Shown here piece after piece: positions 1 to 6,914 of a stretch of DNA of 13,519 nt; position 1 is the stretch's first letter; each line of letters begins with the position of its first letter. This DNA is from JBKPIY01 sp046730475 (GTDB taxonomy: Bacteria > Actinomycetota > Thermoleophilia > Solirubrobacterales > 70-9). Made by a program: the position numbers and the translations under genes. The notes beneath the pieces are model-generated. The model was not told the origin of the DNA. It ran no database searches and worked only from the letters and a program-made list of their open reading frames with translations. Location: assembly GCA_046730475.1 (NCBI GenBank), contig JBKPIY010000100.1, positions 1-13,519 on the forward strand, given 5' to 3'.

Positions 1-42
1 GGGGCGCCCCCCCCCACCCCCCCGCTCCACGCCGGGTTATCA

Positions 43-128
43 AGCACTTTGGTGCTGGGTCGGGGTTTGAGGGGGCGGGGGCCCTACGGCCCCGGCCGCT
101 CGGATTGCCTCCGGGCCGTCGGCCCGGA
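43..128 (-). terminator. Cluster of three hairpins behind the substrate-binding protein gene
   Basis: Reading leftward from the stop codon at 138 there are three inverted repeats. The first is at 110-128, TCCGGGCC-GTC-GGCCCGGA, an 8-bp stem with a 3-nt loop. The second is at 78-93, GGGGCC-CTAC-GGCCCC. The third is at 43-56, AGCAC-TTTG-GTGCT. The first lies only 9 nt past the stop codon, so it probably ends transcription of the minus-strand gene, although no T-rich tract follows it. GC-rich hairpins without a U-tract are common at actinobacterial gene ends. The remainder of 1-42 is a C-rich tract with nothing I recognise. Confidence 0.5.
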
Positions 129-137
129 AGGGTTCGG

Positions 138-1430
138 TTACTGGCCGGGCGCGGCCACGGGGACCTCGCCGACTATCTGGATCGCTCCGCCCTTGAACTG
201 GTAGATGTCGTAGACGCCCGCGGTGGCGTCGCCGGCCGAGTTCATGTCGATCGCCCCGGAGGCGCCTTGGTAATCGATGTCCTTGCCGTCCTGCAGCGCC
301 TTGATCGCATCAGGGAGCTGCTGCCAGGTGTACTTGGTGCCGGGCGGCGCGCTGACGCCGACCAACTTGTCGGCCATGTCCTTGCCGTCGGTTGAGCCGG
401 CGGCGACCGCAGCCAGGTAGCAGAGAATCACGGCGTCGAAATTCTGCGAGTCAAAGACCTGGCGACCGACGTCCGTCGGTGCAGCGGCCTTGTACAACGT
501 GTCGAAGGCGGTGGCAGCCGTCCCCTTGTCAGGGCTGCCCGGCGCGGTCCCGCGCATGCCCTCCACGACCCCCGCCCCGACACTACCGGGCAGGTCGCTG
601 GAGGCGAGACCGTCGGTGCCCCAGGCCTTCGTCGGGTCCCAGTTGCCGGTGCGCGCCAGCGCCGCGCCGACCTTGACGAAGGAATCCGGGTAATCGATGA
701 TCACGAACACATCCGGGCTTCCGGAGGTGATCTTCTGGGCCTCCGAGTCGAAGGTCGCCTGCTCGGGGTCGTAGATCACCTTCTCACCGACCTTGCCGCC
801 CATCGCCTCCCAGGCCGAGCTGAAGGTGTCGGCCAGGCCGGTGCCATAGGGGGTGTTTTGGGCACCTATGTTGACCGTCTTCCCGCTCGCGCTGCCCAGG
901 TCCTTGGCGATCGCGTCGGCCAGGGTGGGGCCCTGGAATGAGTCGGGCGGCGCCGTCCGGTTGACGAGCCCGTTGTCGTCGAGGCCCGTGATCTCGTCAC
1001 TGGTCGACGAGGGCGAGATCTCCAGGACCCCGTCCGGGATCGTCACCGACTGCGCGGTCGCGATCGTGTCCGCCGATGCCCAGGCACCGGCGATGCAGCT
1101 CGCGTTGTCGGCGTCGATCATCTTGCGGGCCGCCTGCACGGCCGCCTGATTCTGGGTCTCGTTGTCCTCGTGAACGATCTTGACCGTGTGATCGGCGCCC
1201 ACCTGCTTGATGGCGGCGTTGATCTGGGCGACCGCGAGATTGGCCGCCTTCTCGCCCGGCGGGCCGAAGTCCGCGAGTAGGCCGGTCAGCGGAATCGAGT
1301 CTCCAATCGTCAAATCGAGCGTCTCCTCACCGCCACCGCCGCCCCCTCCGCCACAGGCGGCCACCCCGAACGCCAACCCCGTGGCGATCGTGCCGGCAGC
1401 AAGAAGCCTCTTCATCTTGAGACTTCGCAT
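138..1430 (-). CDS. ABC transporter substrate-binding lipoprotein, branched-chain amino acid (LivJ/LivK) type
   Basis: This 430-residue protein binds a small solute outside the membrane and delivers it to an ABC importer. Residues 1-25 form a lipoprotein signal peptide: basic start, hydrophobic core, lipobox VAAC with the lipidated cysteine at 26. A run of eight glycines (27-34) follows as a flexible tether. The mature part opens with GDSIPLTG, then carries the SPSSTS segment that in Peripla_BP_6 proteins contacts the amino-acid head group, and has the usual two-lobe length. The ATG at 1428-1430 is preceded by AGAGAGGA about 6 nt upstream, which favours it over the second Met five codons later. 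No LivH/LivM permease or LivG/LivF ATPase lies in the window. The ligand could be an amino acid, amide, urea or another small organic molecule; the sequence does not settle this. The family is secure. Confidence 0.9.
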   Translation of the reverse strand: MRSLKMKRLLAAGTIATGLAFGVAACGGGGGGGGEETLDLTIGDSIPLTGLLADFGPPGEKAANLAVAQINAAIKQVGADHTVKIVHEDNETQNQAAVQAARKMIDADNASCIAGAWASADTIATAQSVTIPDGVLEISPSSTSDEITGLDDNGLVNRTAPPDSFQGPTLADAIAKDLGSASGKTVNIGAQNTPYGTGLADTFSSAWEAMGGKVGEKVIYDPEQATFDSEAQKITSGSPDVFVIIDYPDSFVKVGAALARTGNWDPTKAWGTDGLASSDLPGSVGAGVVEGMRGTAPGSPDKGTAATAFDTLYKAAAPTDVGRQVFDSQNFDAVILCYLAAVAAGSTDGKDMADKLVGVSAPPGTKYTWQQLPDAIKALQDGKDIDYQGASGAIDMNSAGDATAGVYDIYQFKGGAIQIVGEVPVAAPGQ

Positions 1431-1484
1431 CTCTGTTCCTCTCTAGCCGTCAGGGCCCCTCTACCGGGCCGTAATCAACCAGGT

Positions 1485-1513
1485 GTCCTACATCGCCTGG
1501 GCCCGGAAATCAA
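1485..1513 (-). promoter_or_regulatory. Candidate promoter for the substrate-binding protein gene
   Basis: On the minus strand, TTGATT (1508-1513) and TAGGAC (1485-1490) are separated by exactly 17 nt. Transcription would start near 1478 and give a leader of roughly 50 nt, with the ribosome-binding site just before the ATG at 1430. The -10 box is a poor match and lacks the final T typical of actinobacteria, so this is only a candidate. An inverted repeat GGGCC/GGCCC lies in the leader near 1452-1470. Confidence 0.3.
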
Positions 1514-1621
1514 GCCCAATCTGCGAGCGGTCCCCATCATGCAGCCAGCTCACTGCCGCCCGGGCGTCGTGGGACGCTACCGCCGGGCCAGGAAAGGCCG
1601 GATGGCCAGAGGGCGTGAGCC

Positions 1622-1637
1622 TACCCTGTGGGTGATG
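1622..1637 (+). promoter_or_regulatory. Leaderless promoter -10 box of uvrC
   Basis: TACCCT at 1622-1627 is followed by exactly 7 nt and then the ATG at 1635. A sigma-70-type -10 box at this distance would start transcription on the A of the start codon, giving an mRNA without a leader. No Shine-Dalgarno sequence is correctly placed for this ATG. The same arrangement recurs before the exporter ATPase and tgt genes. No convincing -35 box is seen 17-18 nt upstream. Confidence 0.5.
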
Positions 1638-3608
1638 GCAAGCGAGGACGGCGAGACGGCCGAGAAGCTCGCCGAGGAGCGGCGAGAGCTACCCGATGCC
1701 CCGGGCGTGTACGTGTTCCGTGACCGCGCGGGCGACGTCCTCTACGTCGGCAAGGCGCGCTCGATCCGCAAGCGGGTCGCCTCCCACTACGCCGGCAGGG
1801 GCGGCGGGCGAGGAGCTGGGCTTGGGTCAACCGCCGAGCTCACTGACCGGATCGACTCGATCGAGGTCCTCGTCACCCAGACCGAGGCGGAGGCGCTGCT
1901 CGCCGAGCAGAGCTTCATCAAGCGCTACCGGCTGCGGTTCAACATCCGACTCCGCGACGACAAGTCCTACCCCTACATCGGGATCAGCCTCGACGAGGAG
2001 TTTCCCCGGGTCTACTTCACCCGCGAGCGCCACCGCCCCAGCCGCGCCTACTTCGGGCCGTTCTCATCGGCCAAGCGGGTGCGAGAGACCCTCGACCTGC
2101 TCGGGAAGCTGTTCCAGTACCGGACCTGCGAGGGCCCCGAGCCGGGCCGGCGCTCCGGCGTCCCCTGCCTCGACTACTACATCAAGCGCTGCGCGGCCCC
2201 CTGCGTCGGCTACATCGATCGCGACGAGTACCGGCGCAACATCGACCGGATCGTCGCCTTCCTCTCCGGCCGCTACCGCGACATCGTCCGGGAGCTCGAG
2301 GACCAGATGGATGAGGCCTCGGCGACGCGTGACTTCGAGCGCGCCGCCCTCTTCCGCGACCGCCTCGCCGCGGTCCGCAGCTTGATGGAGCGCCAGCGGG
2401 TGGCGGGCGGCTCGCTCGGGAGCGCCGACGTGATCGGGATCGCGGTCGAGGGCAGCGACGCCAACGCCCAGGTGTTCCAGGTCCGCGACGGGGTGCTCGC
2501 CGAGCGCCATGGCTTCTACCTCGCCGGCGGGGAGGAGCGCGACCCCAGCGAGGTCGCCGAGGGGTTCCTCCTTCAGTACTACGGGGCCGCGCCCGCGATC
2601 CCCACCCTGGTTGTGGTCGGCCCCGAGCTTCGCGGCCGCGCCGACCTCCTCGCCGAGGCGCTAGGGGCCGAGCGCGACAACCCCGTCGAGGTGAGGGTGG
2701 CGGCGCGCGGCGACATGCGAAGGCTGCGCGAGCTGGCAGAGCGGAACGCCCGCCTCGCCCTCGATCAGGATCGCCTCCGGCGCGAGCACCGCCACCAGCA
2801 GCGGGCCGAGGCGCTCACCTCGCTCCAGGAGGTCCTGGGGACGGAGCGGCTCCCGGTCCGGATCGAGGGCTTCGACGTCTCCAACCTGGGCGAGACCCAC
2901 ACGGTCGCCTCGATGGCGGTGTTCGAGGGCGGGGCTCCGAAGAAGGCCGACTACCGCAAGTTCGGCGTCCGCTTCGACGACGAGGCCGGCGAGCAGCCAG
3001 TCCGCAACCACAGGGCGCCCCCGGAAGCGAAGCTCGGGGGCCGCCGTCTCAACGGACACCGGATCGACGACTTCGCCGCGATGGAGGAGGTCCTCGGCCG
3101 TCGCCTGAGCCGCTATCTCGAGCAGGCCGACCTCTCCCCGCACGACTCGAGCCGCGACGCCAGCTTCGCCTCGCTGCCGGATCTGATCGTGATCGACGGC
3201 GGCAAGGGCCAGTTGTCGGCGGGAATGCGGGCGCTGGCTCCGCTCACCGAGCGAGGCGTGACCGTGATCGGCCTCGCAAAGCGGATCGAGGAGGTGTTCC
3301 TCCCCGGCCGGCGTGACGCGATCAGGCTCGAGCGCGACTCGGACGCCCTGCGGCTGCTCCAGCGGGTCCGAGACGAGGCCCACCGGTTCGCGATCACCTT
3401 CCACCGCTCCCGCCGCGACCGGGCGATGACCGCCTCCGTCCTGGACGGGGTGCGAGGGGTGGGGCCGGCCCGAAAGCGCGCCCTGTTGCGCCATTTCGGG
3501 TCCCCGGAACGGCTCCTGGCGGCCAGCCGCCAGGAGCTCGAGGCCGTGCCCGGGGTGCCCGGTAAGCTGGCTAGGGAGATCCACCGCCAATTGCACAGAG
3601 CTGGATGA
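1635..3608 (+). CDS. uvrC: Excinuclease ABC subunit C (UvrC), nucleotide excision repair nuclease
   Basis: UvrC makes both incisions flanking a lesion marked by UvrA and UvrB. In this 657-residue product the GIY-YIG nuclease comes first (GVY 24-26, YVG 37-39, Arg42), making the 3' cut. Cysteines 165, 178, 186 and 190 match the spacing of the iron-sulfur cluster ligands of E. coli UvrC. A UVR motif at about 214-252 contacts UvrB. The RNase H-like nuclease for the 5' cut holds Asp414, Asp521 and the DEAHRF block with His583, and paired helix-hairpin-helix motifs (about 602-655) end the protein. About 26 extra residues lie at 448-477, where most UvrCs have a short loop. I chose ATG 1635 because it gives the family's normal N terminus and follows a leaderless-type -10 box. 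The in-frame ATG 1602, behind AGGAAAGG, is the main alternative, and the frame stays open to 1539. The gene overlaps rapZ by 4 nt. Confidence 0.96.
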   Translation: MASEDGETAEKLAEERRELPDAPGVYVFRDRAGDVLYVGKARSIRKRVASHYAGRGGGRGAGLGSTAELTDRIDSIEVLVTQTEAEALLAEQSFIKRYRLRFNIRLRDDKSYPYIGISLDEEFPRVYFTRERHRPSRAYFGPFSSAKRVRETLDLLGKLFQYRTCEGPEPGRRSGVPCLDYYIKRCAAPCVGYIDRDEYRRNIDRIVAFLSGRYRDIVRELEDQMDEASATRDFERAALFRDRLAAVRSLMERQRVAGGSLGSADVIGIAVEGSDANAQVFQVRDGVLAERHGFYLAGGEERDPSEVAEGFLLQYYGAAPAIPTLVVVGPELRGRADLLAEALGAERDNPVEVRVAARGDMRRLRELAERNARLALDQDRLRREHRHQQRAEALTSLQEVLGTERLPVRIEGFDVSNLGETHTVASMAVFEGGAPKKADYRKFGVRFDDEAGEQPVRNHRAPPEAKLGGRRLNGHRIDDFAAMEEVLGRRLSRYLEQADLSPHDSSRDASFASLPDLIVIDGGKGQLSAGMRALAPLTERGVTVIGLAKRIEEVFLPGRRDAIRLERDSDALRLLQRVRDEAHRFAITFHRSRRDRAMTASVLDGVRGVGPARKRALLRHFGSPERLLAASRQELEAVPGVPGKLAREIHRQLHRAG

Positions 3609-4576
3609 CCCCGGAGATCGCCGCCAAGCGGGGGGACATAGGGACGGGAACAGACGAGCCGTCGGGTCCCGGCCGCGACGGCGGCAGCCGCCGCAAGCGC
3701 GTGGAGATGGTGGTGATCACCGGCCACTCGGGCGCCGGGAAATCGGAGGCGATCGCCGCCTTCGAGGACGGCGGCTACTTCTGCGTCGACAACCTCCCGC
3801 CCCGGATGATCGAATCGCTCGGCGAGCTCTTTCGCCACGAGGGCAGCGGGGTGGAGCGGGCCGCGGTGGTGACCGACGTCCGCGGCGGCGAGTACTTCGA
3901 GGACTTGCTGGCGGTGCTCGGCGAGCTCGAGGCGAGCGGGCTCGACCTCAAGGTCGTCTTCCTCGAGGCCGACGAGGAAACCCTCCTGCACCGCTACAAG
4001 GAGACCCGCCGCCGCCACCCGCTGGCGCGGAGCGGCCGGATCGTCGACGGGATCCGCGAGGAGCGGACGCTGCTCGCCCCGCTGCGCGAGCGCGCCGACC
4101 TGATCATCGACACCACCGAGCTGACCGGAGGGGGCCTGCGACGGCGGATCGCGACCGAGCTGATCGGCCGCGGGCGGGGGGAGAACCAGCTCGCCCTCAC
4201 CTTGCTCACCTTCGGGTTCAAGAATGGCCCGCCCCGCGACGCCGATCTCACCCTCGACGTCCGCTTCCTCCCCAATCCCCACTACGACGACGAGCTCCGG
4301 CCGCTCACGGGCCGCGACCCGGCGGTCGTCCGCTACGTCGAGTCCGGCACCCAAGCGGGCCGGTTCTACGGGCGGCTGATGCCGCTGCTCGATTTCCTCC
4401 TTCCGGCCTACGTCGCCGAGGGCAAGCAGCACCTGACGATCGCGATCGGGTGCACCGGCGGCCGGCATCGCTCGGTGGCGGTCGCCGACCACATCGCCCG
4501 CGAGCTTGCCGATCGCGACGACGTCAAGCTGCGGGTCGTCCACCGCGATGTCCAGCTGGAGGAGGCCGAGGACTAG
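3605..4576 (+). CDS. rapZ: RapZ/YvcJ-family nucleotide-binding RNase adapter
   Basis: This is a 323-residue RapZ (YvcJ) protein. In E. coli the family directs RNase E to the small RNA GlmZ and so tunes glucosamine-6-phosphate synthesis; in Gram-positives its role is less clear and it hydrolyses ATP or GTP. The Walker A loop GHSGAGKS is at 40-47, CVDNLPP begins at 60, and the C-terminal block CTGGRHRS at 283-290 carries the Thr, Gly and His that in E. coli RapZ belong to the ligand-sensing pocket. The first 32 residues are a Gly/Asp/Arg-rich extension not typical of the family, so GTG 3701 (Val33) is an alternative start. I kept ATG 3605 because it overlaps the uvrC stop as ATGA, a coupled arrangement. 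The pairing with uvrC is conserved in many Gram-positives. The usual next genes, yvcK and whiA, are absent. Confidence 0.95.
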   Translation: MTPEIAAKRGDIGTGTDEPSGPGRDGGSRRKRVEMVVITGHSGAGKSEAIAAFEDGGYFCVDNLPPRMIESLGELFRHEGSGVERAAVVTDVRGGEYFEDLLAVLGELEASGLDLKVVFLEADEETLLHRYKETRRRHPLARSGRIVDGIREERTLLAPLRERADLIIDTTELTGGGLRRRIATELIGRGRGENQLALTLLTFGFKNGPPRDADLTLDVRFLPNPHYDDELRPLTGRDPAVVRYVESGTQAGRFYGRLMPLLDFLLPAYVAEGKQHLTIAIGCTGGRHRSVAVADHIARELADRDDVKLRVVHRDVQLEEAED

Positions 4577-4594
4577 TCGACCCCTGGCGCCACC

Positions 4595-4629
4595 GGGGGC
4601 CGAGGCTCGGGCCCCCTGGACCTGATTTT
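4595..4629 (+). terminator. Terminator-like hairpin after rapZ
   Basis: GGGGGCC (4595-4601) and GGCCCCC (4610-4616) form a 7-bp GC stem with an 8-nt loop. CCA/TGG can add three more pairs below it across a 2-nt bulge. A T4 run follows at 4626-4629, some 9 nt after the stem. It begins 18 nt past the rapZ stop and ends before the -10 box of the next gene, so it probably separates the uvrC-rapZ transcript from the exporter operon. Confidence 0.6.
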
Positions 4630-4637
4630 CATGCCCC

Positions 4638-4653
4638 TAGAATCGCCGCCGTG
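4638..4653 (+). promoter_or_regulatory. Leaderless promoter -10 box of the ABC exporter operon
   Basis: TAGAAT at 4638-4643 is a good -10 hexamer, followed by exactly 7 nt and the GTG at 4651. Transcription would begin on the G of the start codon. The upstream bases CGCCGCC offer no Shine-Dalgarno sequence. A weak -35 candidate, CTGGAC, lies 16 nt upstream and overlaps the base of the rapZ terminator hairpin. Confidence 0.6.
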
Positions 4654-5589
4654 CCCAGCGCTCCCGTGATCAGCGCCCGCGGCCTGCGCAAGTCCTACGG
4701 CGACGTCGAGGCAGTACGAGGGATCGACCTCGAGGTCGCGGCGGGCGAGATCTTCGCGTTCCTGGGCCCGAACGGCGCCGGGAAGACGACCACGGTCGAG
4801 ATCCTCGAGGGCTATCGCCGTCGTACCGCGGGGGAGGTGAGCGTGCTCGGGGTCGATCCCGCGGACGCCGACCGGGGCTGGCGCCAGCGGGTCGGTCTGG
4901 TGCTCCAGGAATGCAGGCTGACCCCCGAGCTCACCGTCCGGGAGGCGGTCGAGCAGTACGCCGGCTACTACGACTCCCCCCGCGACGTCGGCGAGACGGT
5001 CGAGCTCGTGGGGCTGTCGGAGGACGGCGACAAGCGCACCCGCAAGCTCTCCGGCGGCCAGCAGCGCCGCCTCGACGTCGCCCTCGCCCTGATCGGCGAT
5101 CCCGAGCTGCTCTTTCTGGACGAGCCGACGACCGGGTTCGATCCGTCGGCCCGCCGGCGGGCGTGGGACGTGATCTCGAGTCTCCGCGACCTCGGCAAGA
5201 CCGTCTTCCTGACCACCCACTACATGGACGAGGCCCAGGCGCTCGCCGACCGGGCGGCGATCATCGCCGACGGCCGGATCATCGCCGAGGGCGATCCCGA
5301 CCGGCTCGGCGGCCGGGACTCGGCCCGGGCGGTGATCAGCTTCCGCCTCCCTCCGGGGGCGAGCCCCGACGCCCTGCCGGAGCCGTTCGCCGGGGCGGCG
5401 CAGCCCGGGCGCGAGGAGGTCTCGTTCGCCAGCCGCAATCCGGTGCGGGACCTCCGGGCTCTGCTCGACTGGGCGGAGGGCAACGGCGGGGAGCTGCCCG
5501 GCCTCGAGGTCCGCCGGCCGAGCCTCGAGGACGTCTACCTGGAGCTGACCGGAGGCCCGGCCACCGCCGAGGAGGCGGTCCCCGAATGA
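4651..5589 (+). CDS. ABC transporter ATP-binding protein, DrrA-like exporter type
   Basis: This 312-residue ATPase powers an ABC-2 type exporter together with the permease that follows. Walker A GPNGAGKT is at 39-46, the Q-loop glutamine at 86, the signature LSGGQ at 133-137, Walker B LLFLDE at 153-158 and the switch histidine at 190. A C-terminal domain of about 90 residues, ending in RRPSLEDVYLELTGG, is typical of DrrA-like drug or lipid exporters. GTG 4651 is chosen because VPSAPVISARGLRKSYG gives the usual distance to Walker A and a -10 box sits 7 nt before it. The reading frame stays open upstream to 4450, but that part lies inside rapZ and is arginine- and proline-rich noise. The gene overlaps the permease by 4 nt, and GAGGAGG at 5569-5575 serves the permease. 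The substrate cannot be read from the sequence. Confidence 0.93.
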   Translation: MPSAPVISARGLRKSYGDVEAVRGIDLEVAAGEIFAFLGPNGAGKTTTVEILEGYRRRTAGEVSVLGVDPADADRGWRQRVGLVLQECRLTPELTVREAVEQYAGYYDSPRDVGETVELVGLSEDGDKRTRKLSGGQQRRLDVALALIGDPELLFLDEPTTGFDPSARRRAWDVISSLRDLGKTVFLTTHYMDEAQALADRAAIIADGRIIAEGDPDRLGGRDSARAVISFRLPPGASPDALPEPFAGAAQPGREEVSFASRNPVRDLRALLDWAEGNGGELPGLEVRRPSLEDVYLELTGGPATAEEAVPE

Positions 5590-6353
5590 GCGGGGTCGCA
5601 CTCGCGCTCCACCAGTTCCGCTACGAGCAGAAGGTCTTCTGGCGGAATCCCGCCTCGATCTTCTTCACCGCGATCTTCCCCCTGATCTTCCTCGCCTTCC
5701 TGGCGACCGTGTTCAAGAACTCCCACATCAAGGGCCTCGAGGTCGACGGCGCGACCTACTACATCCCGGCGATCGTGGCGCTGGCGGTGATCTCGGCGAC
5801 CACGGTCAAGCTCGCGATGAACCTCAGCTCCGAGCGCGAGGCCGGGAGGCTGAAGCGAATCCGGGGAACGCCGCTGCCGCCGTGGGCGTTCGTCGCCGGT
5901 CGGGTGGGGAACTCCCTGGTGCTGTCGTTGATCATGGTGGCGCTGATCAGCGTCATCGGTGCCCTCTTCTACGGCGTGCCGATCCCCACCGCCACCCTGG
6001 GGGCGCTCCTGGTCACCCTCGCGGTCGGCGCCTTCGCCTTCTCCTGCCTCGGTTTCGCGCTGGCGGCGGTGATCCCGAGCGAGGACGCCGCGCCGGCGGT
6101 GACCAACGCGATCGTCTTCCCGCTCTACTTCCTCTCGGGGATCTTCGTTCCCGAGGACGAGATCCCGAACGGGGTGCTGAGGATCGCCGACGCCTTTCCG
6201 ATCCGCCACTTCTTCGACGCCCTGCTCGCCGTCTGGAACCCGCACACGACCGGCGCCGGCTTCGAGCTCGGGCATCTGGCGGTGGTGGCGGCCTGGGGCG
6301 TCGCCGGGCTGGCCGTCGCCCTGCTCGCCTTCCGGTGGGAACCTCGGCAGTGA
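5586..6353 (+). CDS. ABC-2 type transporter permease
   Basis: This 255-residue membrane protein is the channel-forming partner of the preceding ATPase, probably acting as a homodimer. About six membrane spans are visible: roughly 23-44, 59-80, 108-131, 137-160, 168-190 and 228-248. Between spans 2 and 3 lies the cytoplasmic stretch SSEREAGRLKRIRGTPLPPW, a family hallmark that couples to the ATPase. The segment AIVFPLYFLSGIFVPEDEIP at the fifth span is also typical of ABC-2 permeases of the DrrB/YadH type. The ATG overlaps the ATPase stop as ATGA, with GAGGAGG 10 nt upstream, so the two proteins are made together. Such pairs export drugs, lipids or polysaccharides. I see nothing that identifies the cargo. 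Confidence 0.92.
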   Translation: MSGVALALHQFRYEQKVFWRNPASIFFTAIFPLIFLAFLATVFKNSHIKGLEVDGATYYIPAIVALAVISATTVKLAMNLSSEREAGRLKRIRGTPLPPWAFVAGRVGNSLVLSLIMVALISVIGALFYGVPIPTATLGALLVTLAVGAFAFSCLGFALAAVIPSEDAAPAVTNAIVFPLYFLSGIFVPEDEIPNGVLRIADAFPIRHFFDALLAVWNPHTTGAGFELGHLAVVAAWGVAGLAVALLAFRWEPRQ

Positions 6354-6424
6354 GGCCGAAATCTCGTATCGTGTTCCCGAACTACAAGCCGCGTCCAGGC
6401 CAAACGAGCAGGGAAGCGGACGGG

Positions 6425-6454
6425 ACCCGGATCGGACTCCGCCTCGGTCCGGGT
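6425..6454 (+). terminator. Long stem-loop between the permease and VOC genes
   Basis: ACCCGGATCGG (6425-6435) pairs with TCGGTCCGGGT (6444-6454) over 11 bp, including two G-T wobbles, around an 8-nt loop. It is the strongest inverted repeat in the 118-nt gap 6354-6471. It may terminate the exporter transcript, although no T-run follows, or act as a leader structure for the VOC gene, whose GTG is 17 nt further on. Nothing else in this gap is clear apart from a weak -10-like TATCGT at 6367-6372. Confidence 0.45.
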
Positions 6455-6471
6455 GAGCGGCTGGTTTCGGC

Positions 6472-6831
6472 GTGCTCCACTACGTCACATTCAACGTCTC
6501 CGATCTAGAGCGCAGCGGCGTTTTCTACGACGCCGTCCTCGGGCCCCTTGGCTGGCGCCGGCAGGAGGACGGGGCGACCACGATCTCCTGGGGGCTGGTG
6601 AAGGCGGTGTTCTTCGTCACCCTGAGCGACTCCCAGCGCCCGGGGTTCGGGATCGTCTCCTTCCCCGCCAAGAGCATCCCCGCGGTCAGGGCCTCGTTCG
6701 AGTCCGCGGTCGCGAAGGGCGGCGAGCCCGAGGCCGAGCCCGGGAGCGCCCCCGCCTTCGGCGGCGGCAACTTCGCCGCCCGGGTCCGCGATCCCGACGG
6801 CTACGTGGTCGAGATCATCGTCGCCCCCTAG
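6472..6831 (+). CDS. VOC-superfamily (glyoxalase/bleomycin-resistance fold) protein
   Basis: This small protein of 119 residues has the paired beta-alpha-beta-beta-beta fold of the vicinal oxygen chelate superfamily. Module one starts LHYVTFNVSDLERSGVFYDA. Module two ends with ARVRDPDGYVVEII, the usual closing strand. Of the metal-ligand positions, His3 and Glu114 are present, but the histidine that normally opens module two appears to be replaced (PGFGIVSF, 57-64). Metal binding may therefore be weak or absent, as in drug-binding or thiol-independent members. The GTG start matches the family N terminus, but no Shine-Dalgarno or -10 box is well placed, so how it is translated is unclear. Its neighbours do not reveal the substrate. 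A link to methylglyoxal, a by-product of triose phosphates handled by the next operon, is tempting but unsupported. Confidence 0.82.
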   Translation: MLHYVTFNVSDLERSGVFYDAVLGPLGWRRQEDGATTISWGLVKAVFFVTLSDSQRPGFGIVSFPAKSIPAVRASFESAVAKGGEPEAEPGSAPAFGGGNFAARVRDPDGYVVEIIVAP

Positions 6832-6868
6832 CCAGGGACGCGCGGCCTCGCCACCCTGCCCGACCGGG

Positions 6869-6914
6869 TAGCTTTGAGGGCCCAGCCCGCAGCGAAGAGC
6901 CAAGGAGGTCGGAC
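6869..6914 (+). promoter_or_regulatory. Candidate promoter and strong ribosome-binding site of the gap operon
   Basis: TAGCTT at 6869-6874 fits the actinobacterial TANNNT -10 pattern. It would start transcription near 6881, leaving a leader of about 34 nt. The leader carries AAGGAGGT at 6902-6909, a near-perfect Shine-Dalgarno sequence 5 nt before the gap ATG. No good -35 box is visible. This contrasts with the leaderless genes nearby and suggests high translation of the glycolytic block. Confidence 0.45.

Noticed and set aside
24..130. A possible tRNA or small structured RNA in the left flank
   Set aside because: No cloverleaf, anticodon arm or T-loop consensus could be drawn on either strand; only separate short hairpins.
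1329..1352. The GC-rich triplet tract as a CRISPR or tandem-repeat array
   Set aside because: It is a run of glycine codons in a lipoprotein linker; no repeat-spacer structure is present in the window.
3113..4543. A 476-codon minus-strand open frame across uvrC and rapZ
   Set aside because: Antisense shadow; crosses the uvrC-rapZ junction and has no family resemblance.
4450..4650. A 67-residue N-terminal extension of the exporter ATPase
   Set aside because: It is the end of rapZ and the intergenic terminator read in another frame; homology begins only after GTG 4651.
4651..6831. Exporter plus VOC protein as a self-resistance or natural-product cluster
   Set aside because: A hairpin and a 118-nt gap separate them, and there are no biosynthetic genes or regulator nearby.
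6453..6914. An upstream in-frame extension of gap that would fuse it to a preceding arginine-rich segment
   Set aside because: The segment is the VOC gene read in another frame, and the strong Shine-Dalgarno at 6902-6909 fixes the gap start at 6915.
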